This document shows, in pieces, positions 1 through 11,733 of a stretch of 64,000 nt of DNA (within the stretch, counting starts at the first letter, position 1; each line of letters opens with the position of its first letter). The stretch comes from Paramyrothecium sp. XJ0827 (taxonomy: Eukaryota; Ascomycota; Sordariomycetes; Hypocreales; Stachybotryaceae). The notes beneath the pieces were generated by a model. It was not told the DNA's origin, ran no database searches, and saw only the letters and a list, made by a program, of their open reading frames with translations. The stretch is taken from positions 2,666,001-2,730,000 of the forward strand of contig JAJFPB010000001.1 of NCBI GenBank assembly GCA_020881915.1, read 5' to 3'. The position numbers and the translations under genes are program-made.

Positions 1-224
1 AGGGTGGTGTAGGCCTCTGCGAGGGAGCCCAGTGCTTCAACATCGACGGCAGGTATTCCATTGCAGAAGTCGTGTTGAAGACTTGTGATCTGGTCTGATG
101 GTTTGGTGTCTTTGAAGTGGTAAGCTCTCGTGTCGTGTTCCCAGATGTCGGCGAGTTTCCTGATGGTTCGAGTTCGTGAGCGAGGTTTTGCATGCTCGTC
201 GCACCTTCCGTGTCGGACTTTGCA
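1..224 (-). CDS. Possible partial internal exon running off the left edge
   Basis: A minus-strand frame stays open from a possible acceptor (TTGACAG ending at 225) to the window edge, 74 codons. It begins CKVRHGRCDE and continues with an ordinary-looking composition (for example LADIWEHDTRAYHF and GIPAVDVEALGSLAEAY). The first residues faintly recall the middle of a Zn2Cys6 zinc-cluster domain, but the second cysteine triplet is not seen, so I do not assign a family. Directly upstream the frame has a TGA, so either an intron ends at 225 or this is a decayed gene. All three minus-strand frames are open over much of this stretch, which weakens the call. The rest of the gene would lie outside the window. 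Confidence 0.25.
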
Positions 225-1008
225 CTGTCAACACTTGAGGCAGGTGCTTTTTTTGGAGCAAGAGTCCCTGTCAAGTTGTCGTTGCTGCCAGCTGTCGGAG
301 CTACCTAGCACCTTATTCTGGCAGTGTCCGTCACATGACTGCCCCCTGAGCTCAAGCAACCGCACCTGGCTCAATGTGAATTGACTACCTTATTGAAGTG
401 AGTCGTTCAAATAACCGCAGAGTTGGACTGCCTGGTCGCCATGCACAACTTGTACTCCGTGATGGCCGTTACTGAAAGAACGTGACGGTGGGGCTCCCCG
501 AAGCGTGTTTGCACTCTCACTCCCAGGTACGTGGTTGGCTAGGACTCTCCGTCACGAACCGTCAAAACTCACGTCATTGACGAGCTTCGGGTGTGTCTAG
601 ATGGCCTCACTTTACGTAAGATGTGTTGAACGTTCCAAATCGGTCCTGGTCAGGGTTTGTGACCTAAAGTGGAGGAGGAGCATAGTTGGAAATCCGCCTC
701 CTGGGCATGTTGGAGACTGCTGAGCCTCTCTGGCCTCTGATGCATCTGCCAATCTTACATTTCAAGAGGTTGATGTTGGGAGTCATGTGTTGAGAAAGCA
801 AGGGTAGTAAACATAGTAAATTTATCTCGAGGTATAATAATAGTGGCCGACATGAGATCAGCGGCCAGGTCCAAATGCAGTCCTTATGAAAAGACACCAT
901 GCTACATCGCTCGTCCATGCAGGAATCTACAGCAGCAGCGCCGTGCTACCAGAGTATATACAGTCCCATCCCTATTTTCTCCACTTCGTCCCCTCTTGCC
1001 GTGCGCGA
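225..1008. other. Intergenic, nothing recognised
   Basis: Short open frames only, without codon structure or motifs. The part next to 1009 is the 3' flank of the copper ATPase gene. No tRNA box B or repeat was seen. Confidence 0.5.
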
Positions 1009-4000
1009 TCAAGCATCGAGGTTCTCCAGCGGAACGTAGCCCTCCTCCTTCTGGATCCGTCTCCTGCCCACCGTCTCCCGGAACCAGCCCACGACGCCCC
1101 GGCCGCTCATCCATCGCAGGCCGTCGCCCTTGAGCTGGCCCGTCGCCGCCGCGTCCTGCATCCAGCGTGGGCGCTTCCAGAGCTTGAGCAGCAGACTGCT
1201 CACCACGACGCTCACGCTGCTGGATGCCATGGCCAGTCCGGCCATCATTGGGTGCATGTGTACGCCGAAAGGCAGGAACATGCCCATAGCTACGGGCAGG
1301 CCGACGACGTTGTACATGCACGACCATGCCAGGTTGAGCTTGATGCGAGTGACAATGGTGCGGGCAAGGTGCAGCGCGGCGGGAATGTCCATCAAGTCGG
1401 TGGGTCGCATCAGCACCACGTCGGCAGCCTCCATGGCCACGTCGGTGCCGCTCGCCATGGCAATACCGAGATCGGCAGTGGCCAGGGCTGGCGAGTCGTT
1501 GATACCGTCACCAACCATCGCCATGATCTCGCCCTGGCTCTGCATCTCCTTGACGATGGACTGCTTCTCGTCGGGGCTAACGCCAGCAAAGACATCGTCG
1601 GCAGCTATTCCCACAGATGCGGCGACAGCGAGTGCGGTCGATCGCTGGTCACCGGTGACGATTGCCGTCTTGATGCCCATTCGGTGCAGAACAGAAATGG
1701 CTACCGCTGCGCCCTCCTTGATTGTGTCAGCGAGGCAGAGGTGGCCAGTGTACTGCCCATTGATGGCAATGAAAATGTTGGTCGTTCCGGCTGCGGACGT
1801 AGGGCTTGACTTCTTGAGGGCGGAGGAGTTGAGTTCTTCCGATACCAGAATTGCGTCTTCGGGGACCTCGACCCCATTCTGCTGTAGGTATCGCGTGCTA
1901 CCAATGAGAGCAGTGTAGCGAGCACGTTGCCGGCCGAAAGCCGGCTCAACCAGTGCCTTGACACCTCTTCCAACCGTGGCCTTGAACTCGCCAATGCTTC
2001 CCTCGATCGTACCCTCAGAGTCGAGTCCCAAGTGGTCCTTCGCAGCTCTCAAAATAGCCTTGCCAATGGGATGCTCGCTGCCCATCTCAGCAAGACCGAC
2101 AATGGTCCACCAGAGACGCTCCTGGTCAATGTCATCCTTCCAAGCAGAGGTCAGAACCATCTTGGCGACGCTCATCTTGCCGTACGTAATAGTACCCGTC
2201 TTGTCCAGGATGATTTTGGTAATCTTGGTGGCCTTTTCGAGTGCAGCGCCTCCCTTGATCAGGATACCGTTCTCGGCTCCAACACCAGTGCCGACCATGA
2301 CCGCAGTGGGCGTGGCCAGACCTAGGGCGCAGGGGCACGCAAAGACGATGACCGAGATGCACAGCTGGACGCACACCATGATCTTCCCGCCGCTAGCGTC
2401 TTGAAGGAAGAGCTTGGGTGGGTTCTGCAGCACGTGGCTAAGAACCATCCATACGAGGAATGTGCTCAGTCCGAGGAAGATAATCATGGGAACGAAGTAG
2501 CCGGCGACGGTATCTGCGAGCTGCTGGATGGGTGCTCGGTTGGTCTGGGCTTCTTGGACCAGCTTCACAATCTGGCTCAGCTGCGTGTCCCTACCGGCTC
2601 GGGTGACGCGGAAATCGACCTGACCATGTCCGTTGACAGTACCTGCAATCAAGTTGTCGCCCAGGCGCTTCTGAACCGGCATAGCCTCGCCAGTTACCAT
2701 GCTTTCATCCGCGTAGGTCTCACCGCGAACGACCGTGCCGTCGGCGGGGATCTTGTCGCCTGGTCGAATAATAACAATGTCGCCAACCTGGAGGAGCTCC
2801 GTGGGAATAGTCCGCTCTTCGTGTGCTGAGCCTCCAGATCCAATGGGACCAGGCGTCATTGGGGTGGTCGGCTCCGCAGCAGATTTGGCCCAAGCCTCGG
2901 CTGCTTTCTCCGCCGCGATAGGATCCGTGTAGATGGTGGCCATGGACGGCGCCAGGGACATGAGGCGAGACAAGGCCTTGGAAGTTTGACCTTTGGCTCT
3001 GTTCTCAAGGAAGCGGCCAAGGGTGACGAAGGTGATGAGCATGGTGCTGGTGTCAAAGATTGTGCTTGGTCGCGAATGCGGAGGCATGAGCAGGGAGACG
3101 ATCATCGCGGCTATGCTGAAGAAGAACGCAGAGGAGGTGCCCAGGACGACGAGAACATCCATAGTGGGAGAGCCGTGCTTGATAGACTTGTACGCTGAGA
3201 TGTAGAACCGCTTTCCAATACCGAACTGGACGGGGACTGTGAGCGCCAAGCAAATGATGTCGCCCAAATACAGGCCAGGAATAAGTCGTAGCCTGCCAAT
3301 ATCCAGGAATTCAGGACCCATTGGCAAAATCATGCTGATGATAAGAACGGGAATGGCAAATGTGAGTGACACCCTGAAAGCCGTGCTCCACTCATTGACC
3401 TCACGAGTCTTGGCGAGGGATTCGAGTTGCGCACTGTTGTCCTGGCCGTCAGCCACCAGAGCGTTGAAGCCCTCCGCCTCTATGGCCTCGACAATTCCGC
3501 GGAGGCCAATGACACCTGGTTGATGGTTGACAGTGAGGCGGTCGGTAGCCAAGCTCAAAGTGGCCGACCTGATACCGGTGATTGACGCGAGCTTCTCTTC
3601 CAATGCTTGGGCAGACTCGGCGTTGGGGCAGCCGAAGACCTTGAATTGGGAAGTGGTGGACGAGCCGGTATCGTCGTTTGTGTTGTATTGTGTGGAGAGC
3701 ACTGTGGCGTCAAATCCGCGGTCCTCGATTGTCTCCGCAATCTGCTCTGCAGAGAGTTTGGACGTGTCGTGCGTGATGACGGCACGCTCTGCAAGTAAAC
3801 TGATGTTGAACTTTAACAAGCCATCAACACCCTTGAAGCCACCCTCAACGGCTGACGTGCAGGCACCACACGTCATACCCTCAATGGCAACGGTAGTGGT
3901 CGCGATGGTGCTATTCACCTCCTGCGCATCGTCACCGTCGGCCTGCGACATGACCGTGTCGACGATCTCGGCATCGAAACCCCTGTCCTCGATGATCTCC

Positions 4001-4605
4001 GCGATTTTGCTAGGCGCCAGAACCTCGGGGTCGTGCTCGATGACGGCTCTCTCGGAGAGCAGCGAGATGCTGAAGCTCTTGAGACCGGCGAGGTCCTTGA
4101 ATCCTCCCTCGACGGCGGACGTGCATGCGCCACAGGTCATGCCCTGGATGGCGACGGTGGTGGTGGCTGTTCCAGGGTCCCTTGCTTTCTCTTGGAATCG
4201 CGACACGACGGGACTGGGAAGGTCTGTGGAGAGAACCTCGGCGTCGAAGCCGCGATCCTCGATGATCTCGCGGATCTGATCGGCCGAGATGATTTGGGGG
4301 TCGTGCATCACAACGGCGCGCTCCATTACGAGACTGACTGAAACACGACCGACGCCGTTGACGTCCTTGAAGCCTGCTTCAACAGCCGATGTACATGCGC
4401 CGCATCTTGAGAGAGCGATCTGCGTAAGCCCAGGAAACTTCGAGGCGACAGGCCGAAAGAGCCGAGACCAGGGGAGGAGATGGAATACTCACGTCATGCC
4501 ATCCACTCGAAGAGTGGTCGTTGCGAAATGCGCGGATCGAGCAGACAAAAGGCCGGAACCAGTGTCGCTGTCCTTGGTGGGAACTCGGATATATGACGGA
4601 GCCAT
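1009..4605 (-). CDS. CCC2: Copper-transporting P1B-type ATPase (Ccc2 type)
   Basis: The spliced product is 1169 residues from exons 4605-4493 and 4405-1009; the 87-bp intron splits the Thr codon of the first GMTCGAC motif. It pumps Cu(I) into the late Golgi lumen to load secreted cuproenzymes and receives copper from an Atx1-type chaperone (family knowledge). N-terminal heavy-metal domains carry CxxC at residues 39-42, 129-132 and 217-220. A fourth related unit (FGCPNAES) has lost the CxxC. The catalytic core shows the TGEAMP actuator loop, the CPC copper site in a membrane helix (about 728-730), DKTGT with the phosphorylated Asp at about 772, SEHPIGKA and GDGINDSPALA. The start is the first ATG in frame before the first metal domain. 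The size and three functional metal domains fit filamentous-fungal Ccc2; yeast Ccc2 has two. Confidence 0.95.
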
Positions 4606-7550
4606 GCCGGCTGGTGAACGAGGTTGTTTCCAGAAGCTCCCTTTTCTTGACCGACTCGTGGGAAGTTTTTCTGGATCAATTATTTCACAAGGCGCGTGAG
4701 GTTGTTTATGTGTTCGCTACCGGCCAGCCGAAGGCATCTCGCAGTAAATGGTCAGGCTTAAAAGAAAGAGCAAAAAAAAAGAAAGGATAGTCCGGAAATC
4801 AAATGCTGGGCTAGCTGCATGCAATTGAATGCGTAGAGAAAACAATAGCAGCGTGCCCCGAAGTCCGGCTCCTGGGGAGAGAAGAAGATGCGTGGAGAAG
4901 GTTGGTGGTGGTGGTGGTAGAGGATGACCAAAGGTCGCAAGTCGAGGGAGGTGACGGGTGGCGCTACTCAATGGAGAAGAATGCGCCGGTGTGTTTCCCA
5001 CTTGGTCGCAGCGCCTCCAAAGATAGCCCACAAGTGGACGACAAACCACTTTCGGAACAAACGGGAGGGCAGCGTCCGAAACGTGCTCCGTGCCTTGGTT
5101 TTCTGGCTCTTTGGTGCCCGTGGGTGCCGTGTGAAAGAGTGGGCTTTGAGGTCGGGTCAGGCGCTTGCTGGCGAGATTTGGCCAGGTTTGTGCTCTTGAG
5201 GCAAAGGAAACGCTCGTGTCTCAGACTAGGTACAGAATGGGTCGGGAAGGGTTCTTATTAATGAAGGACGACGCTGGGATATATTTGTAGGTATGGAGAA
5301 ACAATGAGGGGGGGGGCGCACCCCTGGCTGGCCCTGGTCAAGGCCATGGGCATGGAGCCTCCCGGGAGAAGAGACTGTTCTACTGCTTAGGTGCGGGCAT
5401 GAAACAGGATGACAAAACGCACATAAGACACGCGATGCCGTGCTCGTGCTTGTGCTTTCTTTCCTGTCTCCGTCTGGCCTGGTCGACCCTGTTGGAGAAA
5501 TTTGTACATTTGCCTCGCTCTCTCTACATTGAATTCCAGTTCGGCCGGATGCTTAGGGTGGCGTCCTAGACGATGGGGGGGAGTTTGGACGGGGAGAGGG
5601 GGCCTACACATCCGCTTGCAGATGGTTGCATCGGCCAGTGCTTTGAAAGGTGAGCATCCTTGTAGGCGAGCAAAGTCAAGCCAATATTTCCGGTGAGCTG
5701 AGATAGGGGGTTGTCACAGGGCAAGCTGACTGCACATTCACTCACTCATCCATCCCAGAAGGTTCTTCCTTCGTTTCTTTTCCGAGCGGTAAGCACAGGG
5801 TAATCCTCCGAAGTAGCCGTAGGTGTCTTCTCTCTCACTCTTTCGCTCTCCCCTTTGTCCCGCCACGCCTTTGTCACTGCGCCAAACCCTGAGACACGTT
5901 TGCACTCGCTGAAGAACCGGGATCCGAAAAAACCCTCTGGGCCATCATCCCATCCGCAAAAAGCTGCTGCTGCTTTGGGCGCTAGCGTCTCCCGTAGGTC
6001 GCGGCAAGGTTGCCTCCATCCGAGTTGCTGCGTGCAATCAAAAGCGCCCGACAGATTGCATGGCTCCAGACCAAGAAAGAAAGAGGCAGGTCAGATGTGT
6101 TGCCAAGCAAATCGACCACTTCGCGTGCTCGCGCCACAGACGGTTCTTTTGGTTATCGTTATCGTCATTTCCCGTTGCTACCGATTGGCCGTTGTTGTAC
6201 TCTTTACTGCCGACACGGATCGGGAATATCGTGCCATGTATGCTGACAGCATCGAACCATCCGGCCACTTCCTTTTTGTAGTGTTATTGTACGACTACGT
6301 GTGATAGGTTTTTGAAGCTTCCATGAACTCCATGCTCGAAGAATGCCATGTGTACAAAATCTGCTCGCTATTTTTCAGCCCATTTTGACTCTCTACTAGT
6401 AGCCAGCAAGACGTTCGCAATTAGATTTGCTTTTTCTGGCGCCCGCTATTGGCAGCCTGCAGAGCGAACGTTGCCCCCCTTGGCTTGCGGCTGGAGAGTT
6501 CCGTTGAGCGGCATCAACCTTGTTTATTTCGACAAGCGATTCATTTGCAAGAACCACACATGCCCGGTTTCTTGGTCGGCACATGCGTGTGTGCCGCCAT
6601 GGCTGATTTCCCGTAGCAGTGATCGATCCTGAGATCAAAACTCTGCTGCGACAGGCGGTGGCCTTGCGTTGGCCCCAGCCGCTCCACGGGAGCACGCGGG
6701 AGTTTCAAGCTCGATCGGCCACTGAAACCTCAAACCTCGATTTCGTCCATGCGGCACGGCGGCCTTCTAGAGCACGGCATTGAAGATCGCTTAGTGCCGC
6801 AGCATCTTTGCCCCAGAGTGTGTCAGATTGGTCGCACAGACTCCCCCGGGTCGGCGCAAGTCTGTGTGTCTAGTTTCTTGAGCCTCAGAAACCAGACGTA
6901 TTTGCCCATGTAGATGATACGGTTTTCAGTCGTCAAGAGCAACCGATTTCCATGTAGGATTGGCCACACGTCAACAGCTTCCAGGCGACTGTCTACCTCA
7001 CATAGCTAGGCCATCTATTGGTCTCCTGACAATGCAGCCAGTGCTTGCAAAGCCATCAGCAACACCTGCTTGCTGCAATCCCTTGGACCACCGTAGTTAA
7101 CAGCACTGTTTCTGGCTCAGAAAACATATCGCCCTAGTTGGATTAGATGCTTTCTTCTCGGCCAGGAACTACTACAGCATTCATACCCAATAATTGCTGA
7201 AACCCCATGAATTATAATATTCTTGATATCTAAGGTAATCAAGGTCATGTTCGTAGATAAACACTTAAGCCTGACCCCACCACGCTAAGCCCCGCGTTAG
7301 CTGCAGCCGCACCTGCCTACAGCTACCTTGCCTGACTTCACCGTCTTATTCTACACATTCGTATTTTGCACATTCAAACATCAGACCAGACGATTGAAGC
7401 ACGCCGGTACACAGCAGACTCACCTGCTACCGCTTTCGAGAAGCGCACACCAGCTCCTCCGATCTCTGGTCTTCCGGCTCGCCCGTCACAGCCCAACGGA
7501 AGAGGCGTCAGCCTCCCGCTTCTTCCCTTCACCTCCAGATGACGGGAACC
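4606..7550. other. Intergenic region between CCC2 and CSN7 (divergent promoters)
   Basis: About 2.9 kb separate two divergently transcribed genes. It holds a GGT microsatellite near 4904-4919 (pyrimidine-rich on the CCC2 sense strand, as in fungal core promoters), a G run near 5307, and pyrimidine-rich sequence around 5760-5860. Open frames reach 149 codons but look random in composition and have no recognisable domain. I see no tRNA or transposon. Confidence 0.5.
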
Positions 7551-8439
7551 ATGGAGCAGACCAAGGCTCTCAATGCCCTCGAGGCATGTAGTCTACTCCG
7601 GAGCCATACGAAGCTTCACTAACGCTTGATAGCCTTTCCTGGCACTCTCAAAGTCTGCAACCTCTCCGCGTGCCGCAGCCGATCTCGTCACCCGCGCCAC
7701 ATCTGCCCCCAACACATACGTCTTCACCGAGCTCCTCCAAACACCATCTATACAAAGCCTCGCCGGCTCGCAGGACTTCTTGCCTTACCTCACGCTTCTG
7801 CAAATATTCTCCTACGGCACATATCAGACCTACAAACAGGCGAACAACCTTCCCGCTCTCACCGATTCACAAACCCTGAAGCTCCGCCAGCTCTCGCTGC
7901 TCTCGCTGGCCCGCGAGCGCAACAACCTCTCCTACGATGCCCTCCAAACCGCCCTCGGTCTGTCATCGGCCCGACAGCTCGAGGATCTTGTCATAGGTGC
8001 CGTCTACGCTGGTCTGCTCCATGCCACGCTGGATCCCGCCCGGCAGTGCGTGCAGGTCTTCAGCGTATCGCCTCTCCGTGACTTATCCCCTGGCTCCATC
8101 CCGGACATGATCGCGTCACTCAAGAGCTGGGCCTCCCGCTGCGGCTCCACCCTTGGCGACATTGAGGCCCAGGTCAACGGGATCCGTGCCGCGGCCGCTG
8201 CTCGAGCCAGCCAACAGAGAGCGTCTGATGATAAGCTCAAGACGATACTCGTCGCCGAGGTCCATGAGATGGAGAAGAAGCAGGAACTTTCCGGCTCTCA
8301 GCGTGAATTGTCTCGAAGGTTATACCAGAAGCGAGCCATGGGAGAGGCAGCCGGTGCACCGAACGATGAGAGTATGGATCTCGATGACCATCACGGCGTC
8401 GAGGATGCCCTAAAACGAGCAAGCAAACGCAAAATGTAG
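7551..8439 (+). CDS. CSN7: COP9 signalosome subunit 7 (PCI domain)
   Basis: Exons 7551-7583 and 7633-8439 give 279 residues. The PCI domain runs from about residue 45 to 170 (LLQIFSYGTYQTYKQ, LSLLSLARERNNLSYDAL, winged-helix part LEDLVIGAVYAGLLHATLD), followed by a long helix (VNGIRAAAAARASQQRASDD) and a charged tail. CSN7 is part of the nuclear complex that removes Nedd8 from cullins. The 49-bp intron starts with GC, not GT (GAG|GCATGT), and ends CTAACGCTTGATAG; only this donor keeps the PCI frame. The GT four bases later would shift the frame. An in-frame ATG at 7539 would add four residues; 7551 has the better context (ACCATGG). The 3' end faces RAX1. Confidence 0.93.
7584..7632 (+). other. 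GC-AG intron in CSN7
   Basis: The donor is GAG|GCATGTAG, the branch point CTAAC is at 7618-7622 and the acceptor is TAG at 7630-7632. Use of the overlapping GT at 7588 would leave one extra base pair set out of phase and produce an unrelated tail. The same 11-nt donor context occurs in the G1 cyclin gene. Confidence 0.85.
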
Positions 8440-8830
8440 GTAAGATGGAATGGGAAACAGGGCACATCACGTTCCGGCCATGAAACGGAAATAAGACGAT
8501 GCACACCTAGACTACACTACATCGCAATGAGAAGAACGACAATAAATGATAATCAATGGCTCAAGTGCCTCGTCAATTAGAGGGTCATGGTGCCCTGTTC
8601 TACCTAGTAAAGATAACCTAGAAGCCTGACCGAAACTCCGAACCACAATCTGATGGCCCCTCTATGGCTATACATCTCATAGATTATACAAATCAAACAA
8701 AAAAGGCACGTAAGAAGGATATCAATTGACGCCGGCCCAACCTTGAGTCCTCTTCATTATCTCAGTCGAGCAATCACCCAATGTCATCACAGTCATGAGT
8801 TCCAGCTGGGTTCCAGCCCACAGCAGTAGC
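8440..8830. other. Convergent 3' flanks of CSN7 and RAX1
   Basis: AT-rich untranslated sequence with AATAAATGA near 8540 and several AT stretches, suitable for bidirectional polyadenylation. No gene seen. Confidence 0.5.
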
Positions 8831-10036
8831 TCACAAGCGTTTGCCAGGCACCAGTATGAACAAAACGCAGAGGCCGGCGTCAACAAGGATGGTGATCGCA
8901 AGGACCATGAGTGCCCGCTTGGCAAGAAGCTTGCGGACGTACGGCTCGCGGATGCGCGAAAAGTTGAAGGGGGTGTACTCGCTGTACCCGACAAGTGCCA
9001 TGATGGGGTCCAAGGAGTATTGATATGATGCAAGAAGATACACGCCGACAGTAAAGGGAATGATGAGCTGTTCGCACTGCGGTTAGCCCGTGTCCTCAAC
9101 GAGAAGAGATGATAGCCTGAACTTACCCAGCATCTAGTCTGGCGGGAATAGTCAAGGAAAATGAGAACGAAGCCAGTCCAGAAGGCACCAAACATAGCGA
9201 TAAGTCCGACAATCAAGCGCACAATGAGTGTAGGTGGGATGAGGTTGCCCAACGCCTTCATCCGCAGGAAACCAGGGAACGCATCTCGCTCCATAGCTTG
9301 GAACACATAATCCTTCGCCACGTCAAAGACTTCCGGGTCATCACGGCCAAGTTCTTCAATCGCAATTGTCACTTCTTGTGTAATGGAGCCGGGTAAGATG
9401 ATTTCTCGTTCGGCCCCGGGGAGTAAGAAGGTGTAGAGGATCTTCTCGGCAGACGCTCTGATATCTTGTCGGGCAACTGTGTGAGCAGGTGAGTTTGAGT
9501 CGGTGGTCATGTCGTGGGAGTTGCTGAAGCCTGGGCTGGGTCGTGCGCGAGAGCCGCTCTGCGGAGAGTCATGGCTCTGGTCCTCGCGCAAGAAAGCCGA
9601 CATTTGCGCATCCTGATCCTTGTCCTTCTCGCTCGTGTACATCGAGGGTCCTGCAGGGCGTGGTTCCAGATCCCCCATGTTCTCCAGGATGGCGGACGAC
9701 CTCTTCGAAGCAGATCGCTCGGCATCCGGTGTTCCTATCAGGACCGACCGCCGCAATTCGCGCACGTAATGGCGGCATAGCGACATGTGTTGGGCAACAT
9801 CGAGCCTGGTAACCAGTCAGTCCGACCGTTTTACTTACCCACGTCATTCGAAAATCAACATACCAGAAGTCCAAGTAGTCGACAGATCGTTGTTGATCTC
9901 GCATGTAAATATAGAAGGAAAATAGATCGACAGGCGGCAGCGTACGGCGGCTGAGGACCTCAAACAGGGTTGGAAGTCTATTCCTCGTCAAGTCGGGTTG
10001 AGGCGACGGCGTCGCCACATTCTGTCCTTCCATCAT
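8831..10036 (-). CDS. RAX1: Rax1-like RGS-domain membrane protein
   Basis: Exons 10036-9864, 9805-9127 and 9076-8831 give 365 residues; introns are 58 and 50 bp, phases 2 and 0. The N-terminal half is a split RGS domain: NRLPTLFEVLSRRTLPPVD and RSVDYLDFW, then after a polar Ser-rich insert IRASAEKILYTFLLPGAE and VFDVAKDYVFQAMERDAFP. At least three membrane segments follow (LIVRLIVGLIAMFGAFWTGF, LIIPFTVGVYLLAS, ALMVLAITILVDAGLCVLFI). In yeast Rax1 marks old cell poles for bud-site choice; in filamentous fungi the role is less settled, so polarity or G-protein signalling is inference. The start is the first in-frame ATG; the frame is open further upstream but only with GTG. Confidence 0.85.
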
Positions 10037-10738
10037 TTCCGAGTGATCGACGATAGTCCTGTTGATAATCGGAAGAATTCGCTGATCGAGGGGGTACGTT
10101 GTTGACGGCGATTGTCGCTGGGAAATAGGCTCACGAAGCCGCAGGAGTCTGTGCCGTTTCACGATCCTACTCCTCCTAATGAAGGGAGCACGGAGCCCTC
10201 CTAATCGAAATGACGGCGCGTAGCGTTCGTTCCTGCGCTGCAGACGGATGGTAGTAAATCCAGCAGAAGGCGCCGATGCGCCTAGATTCGAGACGCCTGA
10301 ACTGCTTGCTCGACTCGTTGCTCTGAGATACTATGAGGCCTGGCAACGGTAAACAATTGACGTGGATCACCCTATCTCCCCTGGCGCCCCGGTTTTCCGC
10401 GATGATGAGGCTAGAGGTTGGTATGTTGGTCACATCACGTGATGCTGTCTGGCGGGGCATGAGTAAGCGCATGCCATTGGCTCGCTACCCCCACCCACCG
10501 AATTTCTGAGCCTGCCCTACGCACAAAGATTTTGTGGAATTTTGGCATTCCCGACATTCAACACCACTCTCAACGCCAGACTTCAGAGCCGAATCGCAGG
10601 TACGAGCCGACCCAAACTCCTCTCCCTCTCCTTTCCACCAGAGCAACTATCCATCGTGCTGCCGAGCCTCTCTTTGACTCGCAGTATTTATCACCGCCGC
10701 GGCAGCATTTCACGAGACTGACCATTTTCGCTCCAGCC
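10037..10738. promoter_or_regulatory. Divergent promoter region of RAX1 and RPL31
   Basis: About 700 bp between divergent starts. The part near RPL31 is pyrimidine-rich (around 10618-10640, CTCCTCTCCCTCTCC), a usual feature near transcription starts of fungal ribosomal protein genes. No TATA box stands out. Confidence 0.45.
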
Positions 10739-11307
10739 ATGTCGTCCACCAAGCAGGGAAAGAAGCCTGCCGGCAAGACCCAGCGCTCCGCCATTGCGGA
10801 CGTTGTCGCCCGCGAGTACACCATCCACATGCACAAGCGAGTATGTTATACCACACGAGGGTTGCAGAGACGCAACGAAGATGGGCGGCGAATTGGTGCT
10901 GACATTTGGGACAGCTACATGGTGTCTCCTTCAAGAAGAGGGCTCCCCGTGCCATCAAGGAGATCAAGGCTTTCGCCACCAAGTCCATGGTACGAAACCC
11001 TCCCAGAACTCGCTCAGCACTGCCATCCAGACGATGGGTGGCTGGCGGATGCAGAAAGCGCGCGAGTGATGAAAATAACAACCGATGCTAACGCGCAACA
11101 CAGGGCACCACCGACGTCCGCGTGGACCCCCAGCTGAACAAGAAGGTTTGGGAGCAGGGTATCAAGGGCGTCCCCTACAGGCTGCGCATCCGCATTTCCC
11201 GACGACGAAACGACGAGGAGAACGCCAAGGAGAAGCTGTACAGCTACGTGCAGGCCGTCAACGTCAAGGACGTCAAGGGCCTCCCCACTGTCATTGTTGA
11301 GGAATAA
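10739..11307 (+). CDS. RPL31: 60S ribosomal protein L31 (eL31)
   Basis: Exons 10739-10840, 10915-10989 and 11104-11307 give 126 residues. Diagnostic stretches are VVAREYTIHMHKR, LHGVSFKKRAPRAIKEIKAF, GTTDVRVDPQLNKKVW and YRLRIRISRRRNDEEN. eL31 lies at the rim of the polypeptide exit tunnel of the large subunit. Both introns are phase 0; the second has the branch GCTAACG. The N-terminus carries a short basic extension (KQGKKPAGKTQRS) as in other fungi. It is transcribed away from RAX1 and towards UBC11. Confidence 0.97.
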
Positions 11308-11733
11308 ATCAATATACTTGTTTCTCTCTTGGGACTGGTTCTAGGGTGGCACGGCATTTATGGAGTTGCAACTGGCATTCTAGCTCTTTCAAGCTGAAAA
11401 AAATACCGAGGGATAGTGATGAAAAGCTTAACCCACCATTGACGATATCTGTCCCGCCTCCCGCTCATTGGCTCCCTCTACGTGTTGACGCCCGACAACA
11501 ATCATCTCAGTGGACAGCATACGACGAATGCAGTTATAACTTCCCCGGCTTTATTGATCCCTGATAAACCTATTGATGGGCTTACTGGTCTCTTAACACC
11601 TTCAGATTTGATATCCATCAACCAAAACCCAGCTATGACCATGCAATGCAACGCAATGTGATAAAACACTAGAAGTTATACGCCAAGACTCCGCCCGCCC
11701 TGCCGTGTATAACAATGTAACCATAATCATAAC
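11308..11733. other. Convergent 3' flanks of RPL31 and UBC11
   Basis: Untranslated sequence. An AATAAA overlaps the RPL31 stop codon region (about 11304-11309). No other gene seen. Confidence 0.5.

Noticed and set aside
886..1809. 307-codon frame on the plus strand
   Set aside because: It lies opposite the copper ATPase coding exon, which has all family motifs; the plus frame is a shadow with His/Ala-rich random sequence.
3527..4279. 250-codon frame on the plus strand
   Set aside because: It is antisense to the metal-binding domains of the copper ATPase and has no domain of its own.
7588..7632. Ordinary GT donor for the CSN7 intron
   Set aside because: It leaves the downstream exon in a frame that destroys the PCI domain; the GC donor at 7584 keeps it.
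10037..10162. Extension of RAX1 upstream to 10162
   Set aside because: The frame is open but the codon at 10162 is GTG; the first ATG is at 10036 and gives a normal N-terminus just before the RGS region.
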